DNA from: Terrimonas sp.
Lineage (GTDB): Bacteria; Bacteroidota; Bacteroidia; Chitinophagales; Chitinophagaceae
Direction of reading: 5' to 3'
Length of the DNA: 64,000 nt
Assembly: GCF_003075435.1 (NCBI RefSeq)
Contig: NZ_QCZJ01000004.1
Location: 186,001-250,000, forward strand
This document shows positions 34,445 through 43,772 of this stretch, piece by piece (the first letter of the stretch is position 1; the number at the start of each line of letters is the position of its first letter). The position numbers and the translations under genes are program-made. Under the pieces are notes generated by a model. The model worked only from the letters and a program-made list of their open reading frames with translations. It ran no database searches and had not been told where the DNA came from.

Positions 34445-34494
34445 GTGCAACTATAATTTTGTTCTTTTTAAATAGAAAAAACAGGTATTTGTTC

Positions 34495-34502
34495 CAAATA
34501 TA
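34495..34502 (-). promoter_or_regulatory. -7 promoter element for the Lrp-type gene
   Basis: TATATTTG on the minus strand fits TAnnTTTG. It lies 50 bases before ATG 34444. Confidence 0.5.
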
Positions 34503-34534
34503 CGATCAATGACTAATATTCTGTTCTGTAATTG

Positions 34535-34542
34535 TAGTTTTG
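34535..34542 (+). promoter_or_regulatory. -7 promoter element for ahcY
   Basis: TAGTTTTG fits TAnnTTTG. The implied leader is about 50 bases; no riboswitch fold was recognised in it. Confidence 0.5.
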
Positions 34543-34598
34543 CTGCCTGATTCTTTTATAAAACAGATCTTCTTCAATATTTAAAAAACATTTAAATC

Positions 34599-35927
34599 AT
34601 GTCAACAGCATCTAAATCAACTATTGATTTTACGTTGCCTTACAAGGTAAAAGATATTAGCCTGGCAGCCTGGGGCCGCAAAGAGATTAAATTAGCTGAA
34701 GCTGAAATGCCCGGGCTGATGGCCATACGCGAAGAATACCGCGCCGCCCAGCCACTTAAAGGCGCAAGAGTAGCTGGTTGTCTTCACATGACCATTCAAA
34801 CCGCTGTTTTAATTGAAACATTAATTGCCCTGGGCGCTGAAGTAAAATGGAGCTCCTGCAATATATTTTCCACACAGGATCATGCCGCAGCCGCTATCGC
34901 TGCCGCAGGCATTGGTGTATATGCATGGAAAGGACAATCCAACGAAGAGGCTGAATGGTGCATTGAGCAAACCTTATTTTTCGGCAGCCCTGACCGCCCG
35001 TTGAATATGATCCTTGATGATGGTGGTGATCTTACCAATATTGTATTTGATAAATATCCTGAGCTTATTCAGCATGTAAAAGGATTAAGCGAAGAAACCA
35101 CTACCGGCGTTCACCGTTTATACGAAAGAATGCAAAAGGGTACATTGCCTATTCCTGCTATCAACGTAAACGACTCTGTTACCAAATCAAAATTTGATAA
35201 CAAGTACGGTTGTAAAGAAAGTTTAGTGGATTCTATCCGCCGCGCCACTGATGTAATGCTTGCAGGTAAAGTAGCTGTTGTGGGTGGTTATGGTGATGTG
35301 GGCAAGGGTTCTGCTGCTTCACTGGCAGGTGCAGGTTGCCGTGTAATCGTTACCGAAATTGATCCTATCTGCGCTTTGCAGGCAGCAATGGATGGTTTTG
35401 AAGTGAAGAAAATGATTGATGCGGTTAAAGAAGCTGATATTATTGTAACAGCAAGCGGCTGCCGCGACCTCATAACCGGCGAACACTTTAAACTGATGAA
35501 GGATAAAGCTATTGTTTGTAATATAGGCCACTTTGATATTGAAATTGACGTAGCATGGCTGAACAAAAATTACGGCAATACAAAAGATACCATCAAACCG
35601 CAGGTAGATTTATATACTATTGACGGCAAAGACATCATCCTGCTGGCTGAAGGCCGCCTGGTTAACCTGGGTTGTGCAACCGGTCACCCAAGCTTTGTAA
35701 TGAGTAATTCATTTACCAATCAAACGCTTGCCCAGATTGAGTTGTGGACAAATCACAAAAGCTACGAAAACAAGGTATATGTGTTACCAAAACATCTTGA
35801 TGAAAAAGTAGCCCGTTTACACCTTAAGAAAATTGGCGTTGAGCTGGATGTGTTAACTACTGCACAGTCAGATTATCTCGGCATATCCAAAGAAGGTCCG
35901 TTTAAACCTGAACATTACAGGTATTAA
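34599..35927 (+). CDS. ahcY: Adenosylhomocysteinase
   Basis: 442 residues. It splits S-adenosylhomocysteine to adenosine and homocysteine, keeping methylation reactions going. The NAD-binding motif is [22 protein letters not shown] (about residues 227-248). Substrate-site words [30 protein letters not shown] and [10 protein letters not shown] are all present, and the C-terminal KPEHYRY is the conserved end that closes the neighbouring NAD site. Its promoter faces that of the Lrp-type gene. A terminator follows. Confidence 0.96.
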   Translation: MSTASKSTIDFTLPYKVKDISLAAWGRKEIKLAEAEMPGLMAIREEYRAAQPLKGARVAGCLHMTIQTAVLIETLIALGAEVKWSSCNIFSTQDHAAAAIAAAGIGVYAWKGQSNEEAEWCIEQTLFFGSPDRPLNMILDDGGDLTNIVFDKYPELIQHVKGLSEETTTGVHRLYERMQKGTLPIPAINVNDSVTKSKFDNKYGCKESLVDSIRRATDVMLAGKVAVVGGYGDVGKGSAASLAGAGCRVIVTEIDPICALQAAMDGFEVKKMIDAVKEADIIVTASGCRDLITGEHFKLMKDKAIVCNIGHFDIEIDVAWLNKNYGNTKDTIKPQVDLYTIDGKDIILLAEGRLVNLGCATGHPSFVMSNSFTNQTLAQIELWTNHKSYENKVYVLPKHLDEKVARLHLKKIGVELDVLTTAQSDYLGISKEGPFKPEHYRY

Positions 35928-35952
35928 AATAAATAGTTTGAATAGTTTAGAA

Positions 35953-35978
35953 AGCCTCCAAAACAATGGGGGCTTTTT
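35953..35978 (+). terminator. Intrinsic terminator of ahcY
   Basis: AGCCTCC (35953-35959) pairs with GGGGGCT (35968-35974) with one G-U, followed by a T-run. Confidence 0.8.
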
Positions 35979-36192
35979 GATGTATGGGTACATTTTTTGG
36001 CTTTTTGATTTAATACAGTTAACTTCATTACAAATTATTCCTTAATCCATTTCATATCTTGTAAAGCCTTCTCAAAAAAGGGGAAATCCCTGTTTTTTAT
36101 CTCTCTTTTTAATATAGTTTCAAATACCCTGTAGAAGACATTCGTCTCTTTCGTGCCTGTTTAATCATTTTTTAAACTTAAAAACTTGCTTT

Positions 36193-37218
36193 ATGAACTA
36201 CAGGTTTTACACACTGCTTTCCATTTGCTTTTTTTTCATGGTATCTGTTAGCAACGCTAAAATTTTCCGGGTAGGTTATACCGGCCCGCAGGTAACGGGT
36301 ACGGATTATGCGGATTTCCAGTCAGCACATGATGAAGCCGATCCGGGAGATACATTATTGTTTTACCCGGGTAATACCTATACTGGTAATGCCAGTAAGC
36401 CATTGGTATATATGGGGTACGGTTATTTTGTGTCGGGGACTGATGCTAATACAGGGTTACAATTAATTACCGGAAACTTAGGTTTGGTAATTCATCTTTT
36501 GGCAGGTAGTGAGGAAAGCAGCTTTGAAGGAATTGGGGATAATAATGGATATCTGCAGCTTTATGTAGATGTTCCTATAAATGATATTACAGTCCGCCGT
36601 TGTAATACTGTATATGTGTATTCCAGCATTTCTGGAGATTGCTCCAACTGGCAGATAATACAGAGCTATAATGTTGTAATTCATCCCTCCGGCAATGGTG
36701 GGACAACGCGCCTTTTGAATTTAAGAGTAGAGAATTGTCATCTTTCATATTTTGATCTACGCAATTTACCTGCCGGTAGTAGTGGGCAGGTAAGTAATTG
36801 TGTAATAAACGGAGGAGTAGATTTAACAGGCGCCAGTATTTATTTTCTGAATAATGTTTGCTATGGTGCATCATTCACGGGTGCAGCGGGAACACTGTTT
36901 GAAAATAATCTGTTCGACTTTGCTGAAGGTGCATATGATATTACCGGTGGCACAGACAATCAGTTTAGTGTAGATATGTCTAATGTTTTTGTAGGTTCTA
37001 CAGGCAACAGCACCGATGGCCAGTGGCAATTAAAAGCCGGCAGCCCGGCTATTGGCGCCGGTGCCGGCGGCACTGATTGCGGTATGTTCGGTGGCACAAA
37101 TCCTTACCGTTTATCAGGCATTCCATCTATACCGGTATTTTATAAGCTTACCGCGCCAAGCCGCACAGCTACAACCAACCCTTACACTATTACATTTAGT
37201 GTTAAGAGTAATAATTAA
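36193..37218 (+). CDS. Secreted beta-helix-like protein
   Basis: 341 residues with a signal peptide ending MVSVSNA. The mature part opens with GTDYADFQSAHDEADPGDTLLFYPGNTY, the usual start of a right-handed parallel beta-helix (pectate lyase-like). Short repeating strands (VRRCNTVYV, LRVENCHLSYF, NCVINGGVDL, ENNLFDF) follow, and the end LKAGSPAIGAGAGGTDCGMFGG is typical of choice-of-anchor or beta-helix proteins. No catalytic residues are identifiable, and there is no T9SS sorting domain. The next gene starts 22 bases later and is probably in the same operon. Confidence 0.7.
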   Translation: MNYRFYTLLSICFFFMVSVSNAKIFRVGYTGPQVTGTDYADFQSAHDEADPGDTLLFYPGNTYTGNASKPLVYMGYGYFVSGTDANTGLQLITGNLGLVIHLLAGSEESSFEGIGDNNGYLQLYVDVPINDITVRRCNTVYVYSSISGDCSNWQIIQSYNVVIHPSGNGGTTRLLNLRVENCHLSYFDLRNLPAGSSGQVSNCVINGGVDLTGASIYFLNNVCYGASFTGAAGTLFENNLFDFAEGAYDITGGTDNQFSVDMSNVFVGSTGNSTDGQWQLKAGSPAIGAGAGGTDCGMFGGTNPYRLSGIPSIPVFYKLTAPSRTATTNPYTITFSVKSNN

Positions 37219-37240
37219 TATCACCATCAATACAAATGCC

Positions 37241-38566
37241 ATGAAAAATTTTTTCTCAAAACATGGGTGGTGGTGTATGTGTTTGCTCGCGGTTTCAGCA
37301 TTCGGTCAATCCAATATAACAAGGGTTGAATATTTTATAGATGCTGATCCCGGGTATGGAAATGGTACTTCCATCACAATACCTGCCTCGAACAATATAG
37401 CTGATCATACATTCGATATTAACCCAGCCATACTCAACCCGGGCGTGCATGTAGTAAGCATTCGTGCTATTGATGCAGATGGAAAGTGGAGTTATAATTA
37501 CCGCTGGCTTATTATAAAGCCATACGATGATCTTGAAGGACCGGGATCGCTGGTTAATATAACCCGTGTTGAATATTATATTGATGCAGACCCGGGATAT
37601 GGTAACGGAACTGAAATTACCATATCACCAGGTACCAACCTTGTTGATCAGGCATTTAATATTAATCCTATCTCATTGTCCCAGGGCGTGCATATAGTAG
37701 GATTGAGAGCGAGGGATGCTAATGGCAACTGGAGCCATGACAACCGCTGGCTGATCATAAAGCCTTATGATGACCTTGAGGGGCCGGGATCGCAGGGAAA
37801 TATAGTACACGTGGAGTATTATATTGATACTGATCCTGGTTACGGAAATGCCACCCCCGTAACAATAACCGCAGGAACTGATCTCAGCGATATTCAGTTA
37901 AATGTAAATTCCGGAGCTCTAACAGCAGGAGATCATGTGCTTGCTATTCGTTCTTTAGATGCCAATGGCCGCTGGAGTCACGATAATTTGTGGGAATTTG
38001 AAGTTTCATCAACATTGCCTGTAGACTTATTGAATTTTGGAGCAAGGTATACCAATGACGTTGTTGTACTGGATTGGAAAACCGCTTCAGAACAAAATGC
38101 ATCTCATTTTATAGTGGAACGTAGTGACAATGGTATTTCATTTATACCGGTTGGTAAAGTGGCAGCTTCCGGAAGCAGTAATGCGGTAAGGAATTATTCA
38201 TTTAATGATGAAACAGCTATAGGTACCGGCTCATTAAAATTATACTACCGGTTAAAACAGGTAGATTTAGACGAAAAGTTTGAATACAGTAAAATAGTCA
38301 GTGTAACGCTTCCCGAACAGGCATTGTTCACTGTTGGTCCTAACCCGGCTGCGAATAATATCAGTTTGCGGTATAGAGTTTCAAACAACAGCGGCAGGGC
38401 TTTGGTACAAATTAGCGATATGAATGGTAAAAAAGTTGTTGAACAAAGTATTTCCGCGGGAACAAATATGCACACTATAAATATAGTAAACCTGGCAAAG
38501 GGGGCTTATATACTTACATTAATTGATAAAGAAGCAAGATTTACAAAACGTTTTGTAAAACAATAA
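37241..38566 (+). CDS. T9SS surface protein with three tandem 81-residue repeats
   Basis: 441 residues from ATG 37241; the open frame extends far upstream but only into the previous gene's codons. A signal peptide ends at FGQ. Three repeats follow at residues 25-105, 106-186 and 187-255 (DNA period 243 bases from 37313), each beginning with VEYYIDADPGYGNG-like sequence and ending with a RWLIIKPYDDLEGPGS-like hinge. A beta domain (260-355) and a type A T9SS sorting domain (last 80 residues, VGPNPAANNISLRY ... RFVKQ) complete it. It is likely exported to the surface. Its function is unknown; it shares a transcript with the beta-helix protein. Confidence 0.75.
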   Translation: MKNFFSKHGWWCMCLLAVSAFGQSNITRVEYFIDADPGYGNGTSITIPASNNIADHTFDINPAILNPGVHVVSIRAIDADGKWSYNYRWLIIKPYDDLEGPGSLVNITRVEYYIDADPGYGNGTEITISPGTNLVDQAFNINPISLSQGVHIVGLRARDANGNWSHDNRWLIIKPYDDLEGPGSQGNIVHVEYYIDTDPGYGNATPVTITAGTDLSDIQLNVNSGALTAGDHVLAIRSLDANGRWSHDNLWEFEVSSTLPVDLLNFGARYTNDVVVLDWKTASEQNASHFIVERSDNGISFIPVGKVAASGSSNAVRNYSFNDETAIGTGSLKLYYRLKQVDLDEKFEYSKIVSVTLPEQALFTVGPNPAANNISLRYRVSNNSGRALVQISDMNGKKVVEQSISAGTNMHTINIVNLAKGAYILTLIDKEARFTKRFVKQ

Positions 38567-38586
38567 AACAGCATTGTATCATTATT

Positions 38587-38626
38587 CCGCTGTCTGCAGA
38601 TTCAAAATAGCAGGCAGCGGTTTTTT
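38587..38626 (+). terminator. Intrinsic terminator after the repeat-protein gene
   Basis: CCGCTGTCTGC (38587-38597) and GCAGGCAGCGG (38610-38620) pair along 11 bases with one G-U, followed by six T. Confidence 0.85.
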
Positions 38627-38731
38627 ATTTTACACCTGTGAATCGTCTTAAACTTTTCATCGTTTAAACATTACTCACTCCCTTCAAATCCGTATATTGC
38701 CTGTAAAATTCCGCAATAAACCAACTAATTC

Positions 38732-40360
38732 ATGACATCCCATTTTGAAAACATCAGTCGTGGCGCTTTGGGCATGTGTTTTTTAATACTCGTTTGTTAT
38801 TTACTCAGCAATAATAAAAAAGCAATAAACTGGAAACTGGTAGGCATCGGTATTTTTGCACAGGTAATGTTTGCGATGGGAGTGCTCAATACCAAAATTG
38901 CAGGGCAGCCTGTATTTTGGGTGTTGTTCGGTGCCATATTGCTGTATATCATCTTTAATAAATTACAACGTATTGTAAAAAGTACAGAACCGTTTAACTA
39001 CAATGGCATCGCATTGGCCATAGCCTGGCAACTCATCTTTTTTTTCGGAATGATAAGAAGCACAAGCTTTGCTAATACAGGTATGGCCATTTTACTGAGC
39101 ATTGCCGGTATAGCTTTTATCATAAAGTTTTTAAAGCGCAACACCGAATTATTAAAATGGTCAATACTGGCAAACGCGGTCATTCTTTGTATTTCCATCT
39201 ATACCGGAATATGCAATCCCGACATCTTTAAAGTCTTTCTTGGAGGCGTATCGTCTGCTTTTGTGGAGCTGCTTAACCTGAGCCACAAGGGAACTGAGTT
39301 TTTATTTGGCAGCATTGCAGACGACAAACAGAGTTGGGGTTATATTTTTGCAGTACAGGTATTGCCTAATATAATTTTCTTTGCCGCGCTTTCTTCAATC
39401 CTTTATTACCTTGGCATTCTTCAGAAAATTGTATATGTTTTCGCCTACCTGCTTAATAAGATGAATATTTCCGGCGCGGAAAGTCTATCAACAGCAGCTA
39501 ATATTTTTCTCGGGCAAACAGAAGCGCCATTAATGATCCGCCCCTACCTCGAGAAAATGACACGCAGTGAAATACTCTGTATAATGGTTGGGGGGATGGC
39601 CAATACAGCCGGAAGCGTGCTGGCTGCCTATGTAGGCTTTTTAGGCGGTTCGGATCCTGCACAGCAAAATTATTTCGCATTGCATATGCTCAGCCAGTCT
39701 ATTATGAGTGCGCCGGCCGCTATTGTATGCTCAAAACTGCTTTTCCCACAGGCACATAGCGAAGAAGTATCCAAAGACTTAACTATACCCAAAGAAAAAT
39801 TAGGTGATAATTTTTTAGACGCTTTATCGCTTGGTACTACTGACGGATTGAAACTGGCTGTGAACGTTGGAGCTATGCTGATTGTATTTACCGCCATGAT
39901 GTATGTGGTAAATGCCCTGCTTGGCTGGGCAGGCAATATCACTAATGTCAATGCACAAATTGCAGCGGCTACAGGAGGGCGTTATAATGAACTTTCTTTA
40001 CAAATGATATTCGGCTACGTATTTGCACCTGTTGCCTGGTTGATTGGGGTTGCAAAAGCGGATATGGTTGCCATAGGTCAATTATTGGGAGAAAAAACGA
40101 TCCTGAACGAATTTGTGGCCTATATTTCCCTGGGTAAAATGAAAGCTGGCAATGTAATTACCGACCCTAAATCATTGCTGATTGCAACTTATGCGCTTTG
40201 CGGTTTTGCCAATTTTGCTTCCATTGGTATTCAGATTGGAGGTATAAGTCAACTGGCGCCCAACCAGCGCAGGAACCTAACGGAATTAGGCGTAAAAGCT
40301 TTGATAGGCGGAACTATTGCCTGCCTTATGTGCGGATGTATTGCGGGAATGCTGATGTAG
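38732..40360 (+). CDS. Concentrative nucleoside transporter (NupC/CNT family)
   Basis: 542 residues, longer than NupC (about 400) because of an extra set of N-terminal helices (1-160). The CNT core begins near residue 165: SSAFVELLNLSHKGTEFLFGS, then AANIFLGQTEAPLMIRPYLEKMTRSEILCIMVGGMANTAGSVLAAYVGFLG, which carries the nucleoside-binding GQTEAP motif and the GG..NTAGS stretch of the family. It imports nucleosides with Na+ or H+. The N-terminal extension is found in many Bacteroidota members. Monocistronic. Confidence 0.92.
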   Translation: MTSHFENISRGALGMCFLILVCYLLSNNKKAINWKLVGIGIFAQVMFAMGVLNTKIAGQPVFWVLFGAILLYIIFNKLQRIVKSTEPFNYNGIALAIAWQLIFFFGMIRSTSFANTGMAILLSIAGIAFIIKFLKRNTELLKWSILANAVILCISIYTGICNPDIFKVFLGGVSSAFVELLNLSHKGTEFLFGSIADDKQSWGYIFAVQVLPNIIFFAALSSILYYLGILQKIVYVFAYLLNKMNISGAESLSTAANIFLGQTEAPLMIRPYLEKMTRSEILCIMVGGMANTAGSVLAAYVGFLGGSDPAQQNYFALHMLSQSIMSAPAAIVCSKLLFPQAHSEEVSKDLTIPKEKLGDNFLDALSLGTTDGLKLAVNVGAMLIVFTAMMYVVNALLGWAGNITNVNAQIAAATGGRYNELSLQMIFGYVFAPVAWLIGVAKADMVAIGQLLGEKTILNEFVAYISLGKMKAGNVITDPKSLLIATYALCGFANFASIGIQIGGISQLAPNQRRNLTELGVKALIGGTIACLMCGCIAGMLM

Positions 40361-40364
40361 ATGT

Positions 40365-40525
40365 GGGCTGTCAGCTGTCAGCCTTCAGCCTTAAAGCTCA
40401 CAGCCTGCTGTTTTTGTAAACCTGTAAGATGCTGTGTTTATAATCTTAAAGGGTTGCCGCCTGGCTACGCAGCGTTCAAATCTTATAGATTTCGCCGGGT
40501 TAATGGCTGAAAGCTGAAAGCTGAC
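40365..40525. repeat. Inverted low-complexity repeat after the transporter
   Basis: GGCTGTCAGCTGTCAGCC with TTCAGCC (40365-40391) is broadly complementary to GGCTGAAAGCTGAAAGCTGACC (40504-40525). Between them lie other short words such as AAACCTGTAAGAT and AAATCTTATAGATTT. The gap 40361-40595 has no gene. Confidence 0.5.
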
Positions 40526-40595
40526 CACCAATTTTCTGTATAATTGCATTATTATCCTGCTGCTATAAGAAAATGAAATAGTTAAACTTTTTTTT

Positions 40596-42797
40596 GTGAA
40601 TAGAACTTTTATATTACGCTATATAATACCACTGCTTTTTTGTTTTGGCTGGTATGCTGCATCATCCCAGGATAACAGCATAAGATATCGCGGCTGCGTT
40701 ACCGGCGATGTGATGGAAAAATATTTTCAAAAACACCCGCAGGAAAAAATTGCTTTTGAAAAACGGCAACAGGATTTTCAAAAAAAATATGAACTGGTAA
40801 GAAAGCAACGGCAGGGTTTGCAGGCGCAGCAAAGAGTGAATGCTACAGTTACTATTCCTGTTATTGTGCATATTTTAATGGAAGATCCCTCACAGGTTAC
40901 CGACGACCAGGTACAAAGCCAGCTTGATGTACTGAATGCTGATTATGCCGGACTAAATGCAGATTCCGTTAATATACCTGCTGCCTTTAAATCAAGATTT
41001 GGCAAGAGCGAACTGCGGTTTTGCCTTGCACAACGCACGCCGCAAGGGGCACCTGCCACCGGTATTGAAAGGATAACTTCTGTTACCAAATCGCTACCGG
41101 GCGAAAATGACCCGGTGAAATACTCGGCAATGGGAGGCGTTGATGCCTGGGATGTAAATAAGTATCTCAATATATGGGTGTGTGAAATGGATGATGAGAA
41201 TGATCTTGGCTACACATTTATGCCCGGTCTTGGTATTGCTGCCGGAGAAAGAGGATTTGTAACAGCTTACCATGCATTTGGAACAATAGGCTCTGCAAGA
41301 GCTCCCTTTAATAAAGGCAGAACCGCTACACATGAAATAGGGCATTTTTTTAATCTTTCGCATATCTGGGGTGCTAACAGTTGTAATGTTGAATCTTGTA
41401 GTGATTCGGATAACGTTGATGATACTCCAAACCAGTATGTATGTTTTTTTGGAACTCCCGAGTATCCTAAAACAGATAACTGCACTGCTGCAGCTCCGGG
41501 TGTTATGTTTATGAATTATATGGATTATGTAGATGACGCGGCGATGTGCCTTTTCACTATTGGGCAGACAGACAGGATGGCTTCAGCAATGAATTCTTTT
41601 GCTGAGTTAACGCCGCTTCTGTCTTCCAATGGTTGTGTTCCGCCATTATTATATAGTAATGATGTGGAAGTACAACGTATAGCTTCTCCTGATAATATCA
41701 TTCTCAATTGCGCAACTTCATTTACACCCCAATTGCATATTAAAAATATTGGAAGCGCAACCTTAACCTCTGTAAATATTAATACGGTTGTAGACGGGCA
41801 GGCTCCATCTGTAAAAACAGTTACGCTTTCATTACCGTCATTACAAACGACTACCATTTCAGGAGATGCGGTTGCAGTCAGCGCAGGTCATCATTCCATA
41901 AAAATATATACTACCCTGCCCAATGGCTCGGCAGATCAGTTTGTGGCTAATGATACCGCTACCAGCATCTTTTCTGTAACAGGAAACGCAGGCACTCCTT
42001 TATCTGAAGGTTTTGAATCAACCGCAATGCCTCCGCAGGATTGGGGTATAGGAAATACCAGCGATATAAAAGAATATAACCCGGTAAGGGTAACCGGCGT
42101 TTCGCATTCAGGTAATGCATCAGTTAAGTTTGATAACTATCATTACCAGTTATTTGGTAAAAACGCTATACTTAACAGCCCGGAACTGGCTATTCCTATC
42201 GCAGCGGATTCCGTAAAAGTAACCTTTTGGCGGGCTGCCGCCAAGGCTTCTTTGGCCAGCAACGATTCTCTTGTTGTTGAATATTCAACAGACTGTGGTC
42301 AAACTTTTGTAGCTGCATATAAAAAAGGCGGTAATGATCTGAAAACAAAAGCAGATAATACCAGCGCAGATTATGTGCCTGCTGCAAGCGAATGGGTTGC
42401 CGACACACTCGACCTGTCTCCCTATATAGCAGGTAAATTTGATAAGGTGATGGTAAGGTTCAGGATTATCAATGGCTATGGCAATAATGTTTACCTGGAT
42501 GATATACGCATCTACAGCGTTACGCTTCCCCCTGCGCTTAAGCAAAAAGGATATATACTCACGCCCAATCCCACTACGGGATCATTGGTTTTACAGCATT
42601 ACAATGCTTCCACACCGCTAAAAGCCATAGCTGTGTTCAGCAGCATAGGGCAAATGGTATGGAAAGCGGAATATGAAAATGCCGGCACGTCTAATTATAT
42701 TTCTATAAACCTAAGGAACGTTTCGCGGGGCATTTATTTTGTGAAACTGGTATATAGCGATAAAACGATTGTTGAAAAAATACTCAAAATAGATTAA
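40596..42797 (+). CDS. Secreted M43 metalloprotease with T9SS sorting domain
   Basis: 733 residues from GTG 40596; the frame has no ATG before the signal peptide (FILRYIIPLLFCFGWYAASSQ), so GTG is the real start. The pappalysin-like catalytic domain holds HEIGHFFNLSH at residues 246-256 and the Met-turn FMNYMDYVDDAAM. Central beta-rich CARDB-like and MAM-like regions follow (about 345-650), then a type A T9SS sorting domain (LTPNPTTG ... IYFVKLVYSDKTIVEKILKID). It is a secreted zinc endopeptidase. The gap 42798-43005 has no gene apart from the araR promoter. Confidence 0.9.
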   Translation: MNRTFILRYIIPLLFCFGWYAASSQDNSIRYRGCVTGDVMEKYFQKHPQEKIAFEKRQQDFQKKYELVRKQRQGLQAQQRVNATVTIPVIVHILMEDPSQVTDDQVQSQLDVLNADYAGLNADSVNIPAAFKSRFGKSELRFCLAQRTPQGAPATGIERITSVTKSLPGENDPVKYSAMGGVDAWDVNKYLNIWVCEMDDENDLGYTFMPGLGIAAGERGFVTAYHAFGTIGSARAPFNKGRTATHEIGHFFNLSHIWGANSCNVESCSDSDNVDDTPNQYVCFFGTPEYPKTDNCTAAAPGVMFMNYMDYVDDAAMCLFTIGQTDRMASAMNSFAELTPLLSSNGCVPPLLYSNDVEVQRIASPDNIILNCATSFTPQLHIKNIGSATLTSVNINTVVDGQAPSVKTVTLSLPSLQTTTISGDAVAVSAGHHSIKIYTTLPNGSADQFVANDTATSIFSVTGNAGTPLSEGFESTAMPPQDWGIGNTSDIKEYNPVRVTGVSHSGNASVKFDNYHYQLFGKNAILNSPELAIPIAADSVKVTFWRAAAKASLASNDSLVVEYSTDCGQTFVAAYKKGGNDLKTKADNTSADYVPAASEWVADTLDLSPYIAGKFDKVMVRFRIINGYGNNVYLDDIRIYSVTLPPALKQKGYILTPNPTTGSLVLQHYNASTPLKAIAVFSSIGQMVWKAEYENAGTSNYISINLRNVSRGIYFVKLVYSDKTIVEKILKID

Positions 42798-42963
42798 CTC
42801 CTTCTGCCGGGTAAATTCCAGGTTTTCGCTGGTTAGTGGATATGTCAGCCAGGTCGGCGCCGTGACTGCATGTCTACGCCTGCTTTCAGCGCAGAAGTCT
42901 GAATTCCTCCCCTCTGCGTTGCCGAAACATTATTCAATAGATTTATATAATTTGATAAAACTC

Positions 42964-42971
42964 TATATTTG
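42964..42971 (+). promoter_or_regulatory. -7 promoter element for the AraR-like gene
   Basis: TATATTTG fits TAnnTTTG, 34 bases before the start codon at 43006. Confidence 0.5.
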
Positions 42972-43005
42972 GTGAATTATTTTGCCCTTGTAAAACCCAC
43001 ATTTA

Positions 43006-43716
43006 ATGAAGCTGAATTATTATTCTCACAAAAACAAAATGCTCGTTGCGGTTGATTGCATCATTTTTGGTTTTGATGGATCGCAGCTGAATGTGCTTCT
43101 TATTAAACGCGGGTTTGAACCTGAAAGAGGTAAATGGAGTTTGATGGGCGGATTTGTGCATAAAGACGAAACCGCAGAAGCTGCTGCAGCCAGGGTACTT
43201 AAAATACTCACAGGATTAAGTGATGTATACATGGAGCAACTGCATGCCTTCACAGATATAAACCGCGATCCGATTGAAAGAACGATATCACTTGTATTTT
43301 CAAGTTTGATTGATATTAACCAGTATAAGGAGCAACTGAGTGATGATTATGAAGCACACTGGTTTCCAATAAATGAAATGCCCCAGCTTATTTTCGATCA
43401 CCAGAAAATGGTGGAAATGGCAAAACAGAAGCTCAGGTATAAAGCTGCTTTCCATCCTATAGTATTTGAACTGTTGCCTGAAAAATTCACGTTGCCGCAA
43501 CTGCAGATATTGTATGAGGGCATTTATAACCAGCTTATGGATAAAAGAAATTTCAGCCGTAAAATTCTCTCCACGGGCCTGCTCGTTAAGCAAAAAGATA
43601 AAGAGAAAGCCAGCTCCAAACGAGGAGCTTTTTACTTTAAGCTTGATAAACGGAAATACCAGGCAAAACTCAATGCCTTCCTTAATTTTATCCCCAACCC
43701 GGATAATCTCAATTAA
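43006..43716 (+). CDS. araR: Nudix-type arabinose regulator (AraR-like)
   Basis: 236 residues. The N-terminal Nudix fold (about 8-140) has GKWSLMGGFVHKDETAEAAAARVLKILTGL, in which the REUXEEXG glutamates are replaced (RVLKILTG), so hydrolysis is unlikely. The C-terminal part (about 150-236) is a winged helix: LPQLQILYEGIYNQLMDKRNFSRKIL, then GLLVKQ and KRGAFYFKLDKRKY. This is the architecture of the Bacteroides thetaiotaomicron AraR/NrtR-like regulators. Its location immediately before araB, araD, araA and a symporter makes control of arabinose use the natural inference. It may bind a sugar or sugar phosphate. Confidence 0.88.
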   Translation: MKLNYYSHKNKMLVAVDCIIFGFDGSQLNVLLIKRGFEPERGKWSLMGGFVHKDETAEAAAARVLKILTGLSDVYMEQLHAFTDINRDPIERTISLVFSSLIDINQYKEQLSDDYEAHWFPINEMPQLIFDHQKMVEMAKQKLRYKAAFHPIVFELLPEKFTLPQLQILYEGIYNQLMDKRNFSRKILSTGLLVKQKDKEKASSKRGAFYFKLDKRKYQAKLNAFLNFIPNPDNLN

Positions 43717-43741
43717 AATAATGTGAAATTTGAAATAATAA

Positions 43742-43756
43742 GTGTTAATTTGACAC
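43742..43756 (+). promoter_or_regulatory. Candidate AraR operator and promoter before araB
   Basis: GTGTTAATTTGACAC is a 15-base palindrome of the form GTGTnAAnTTnACAC. It includes TAATTTG, close to the -7 promoter element, and lies 16 bases before the araB start. A repressor bound here would block initiation. No second clear copy was found before araR. Confidence 0.4.
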
Positions 43757-43772
43757 CGATTTTCAAAAAATT

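Noticed and set aside
34543-34598. SAM or SAH riboswitch before ahcY
   Set aside because: The short leader shows no pseudoknot or conserved core of either class.
37052-37240. Upstream extension of the repeat-protein frame
   Set aside because: It overlaps the end of the beta-helix gene and lacks a signal peptide; ATG 37241 directly precedes one.
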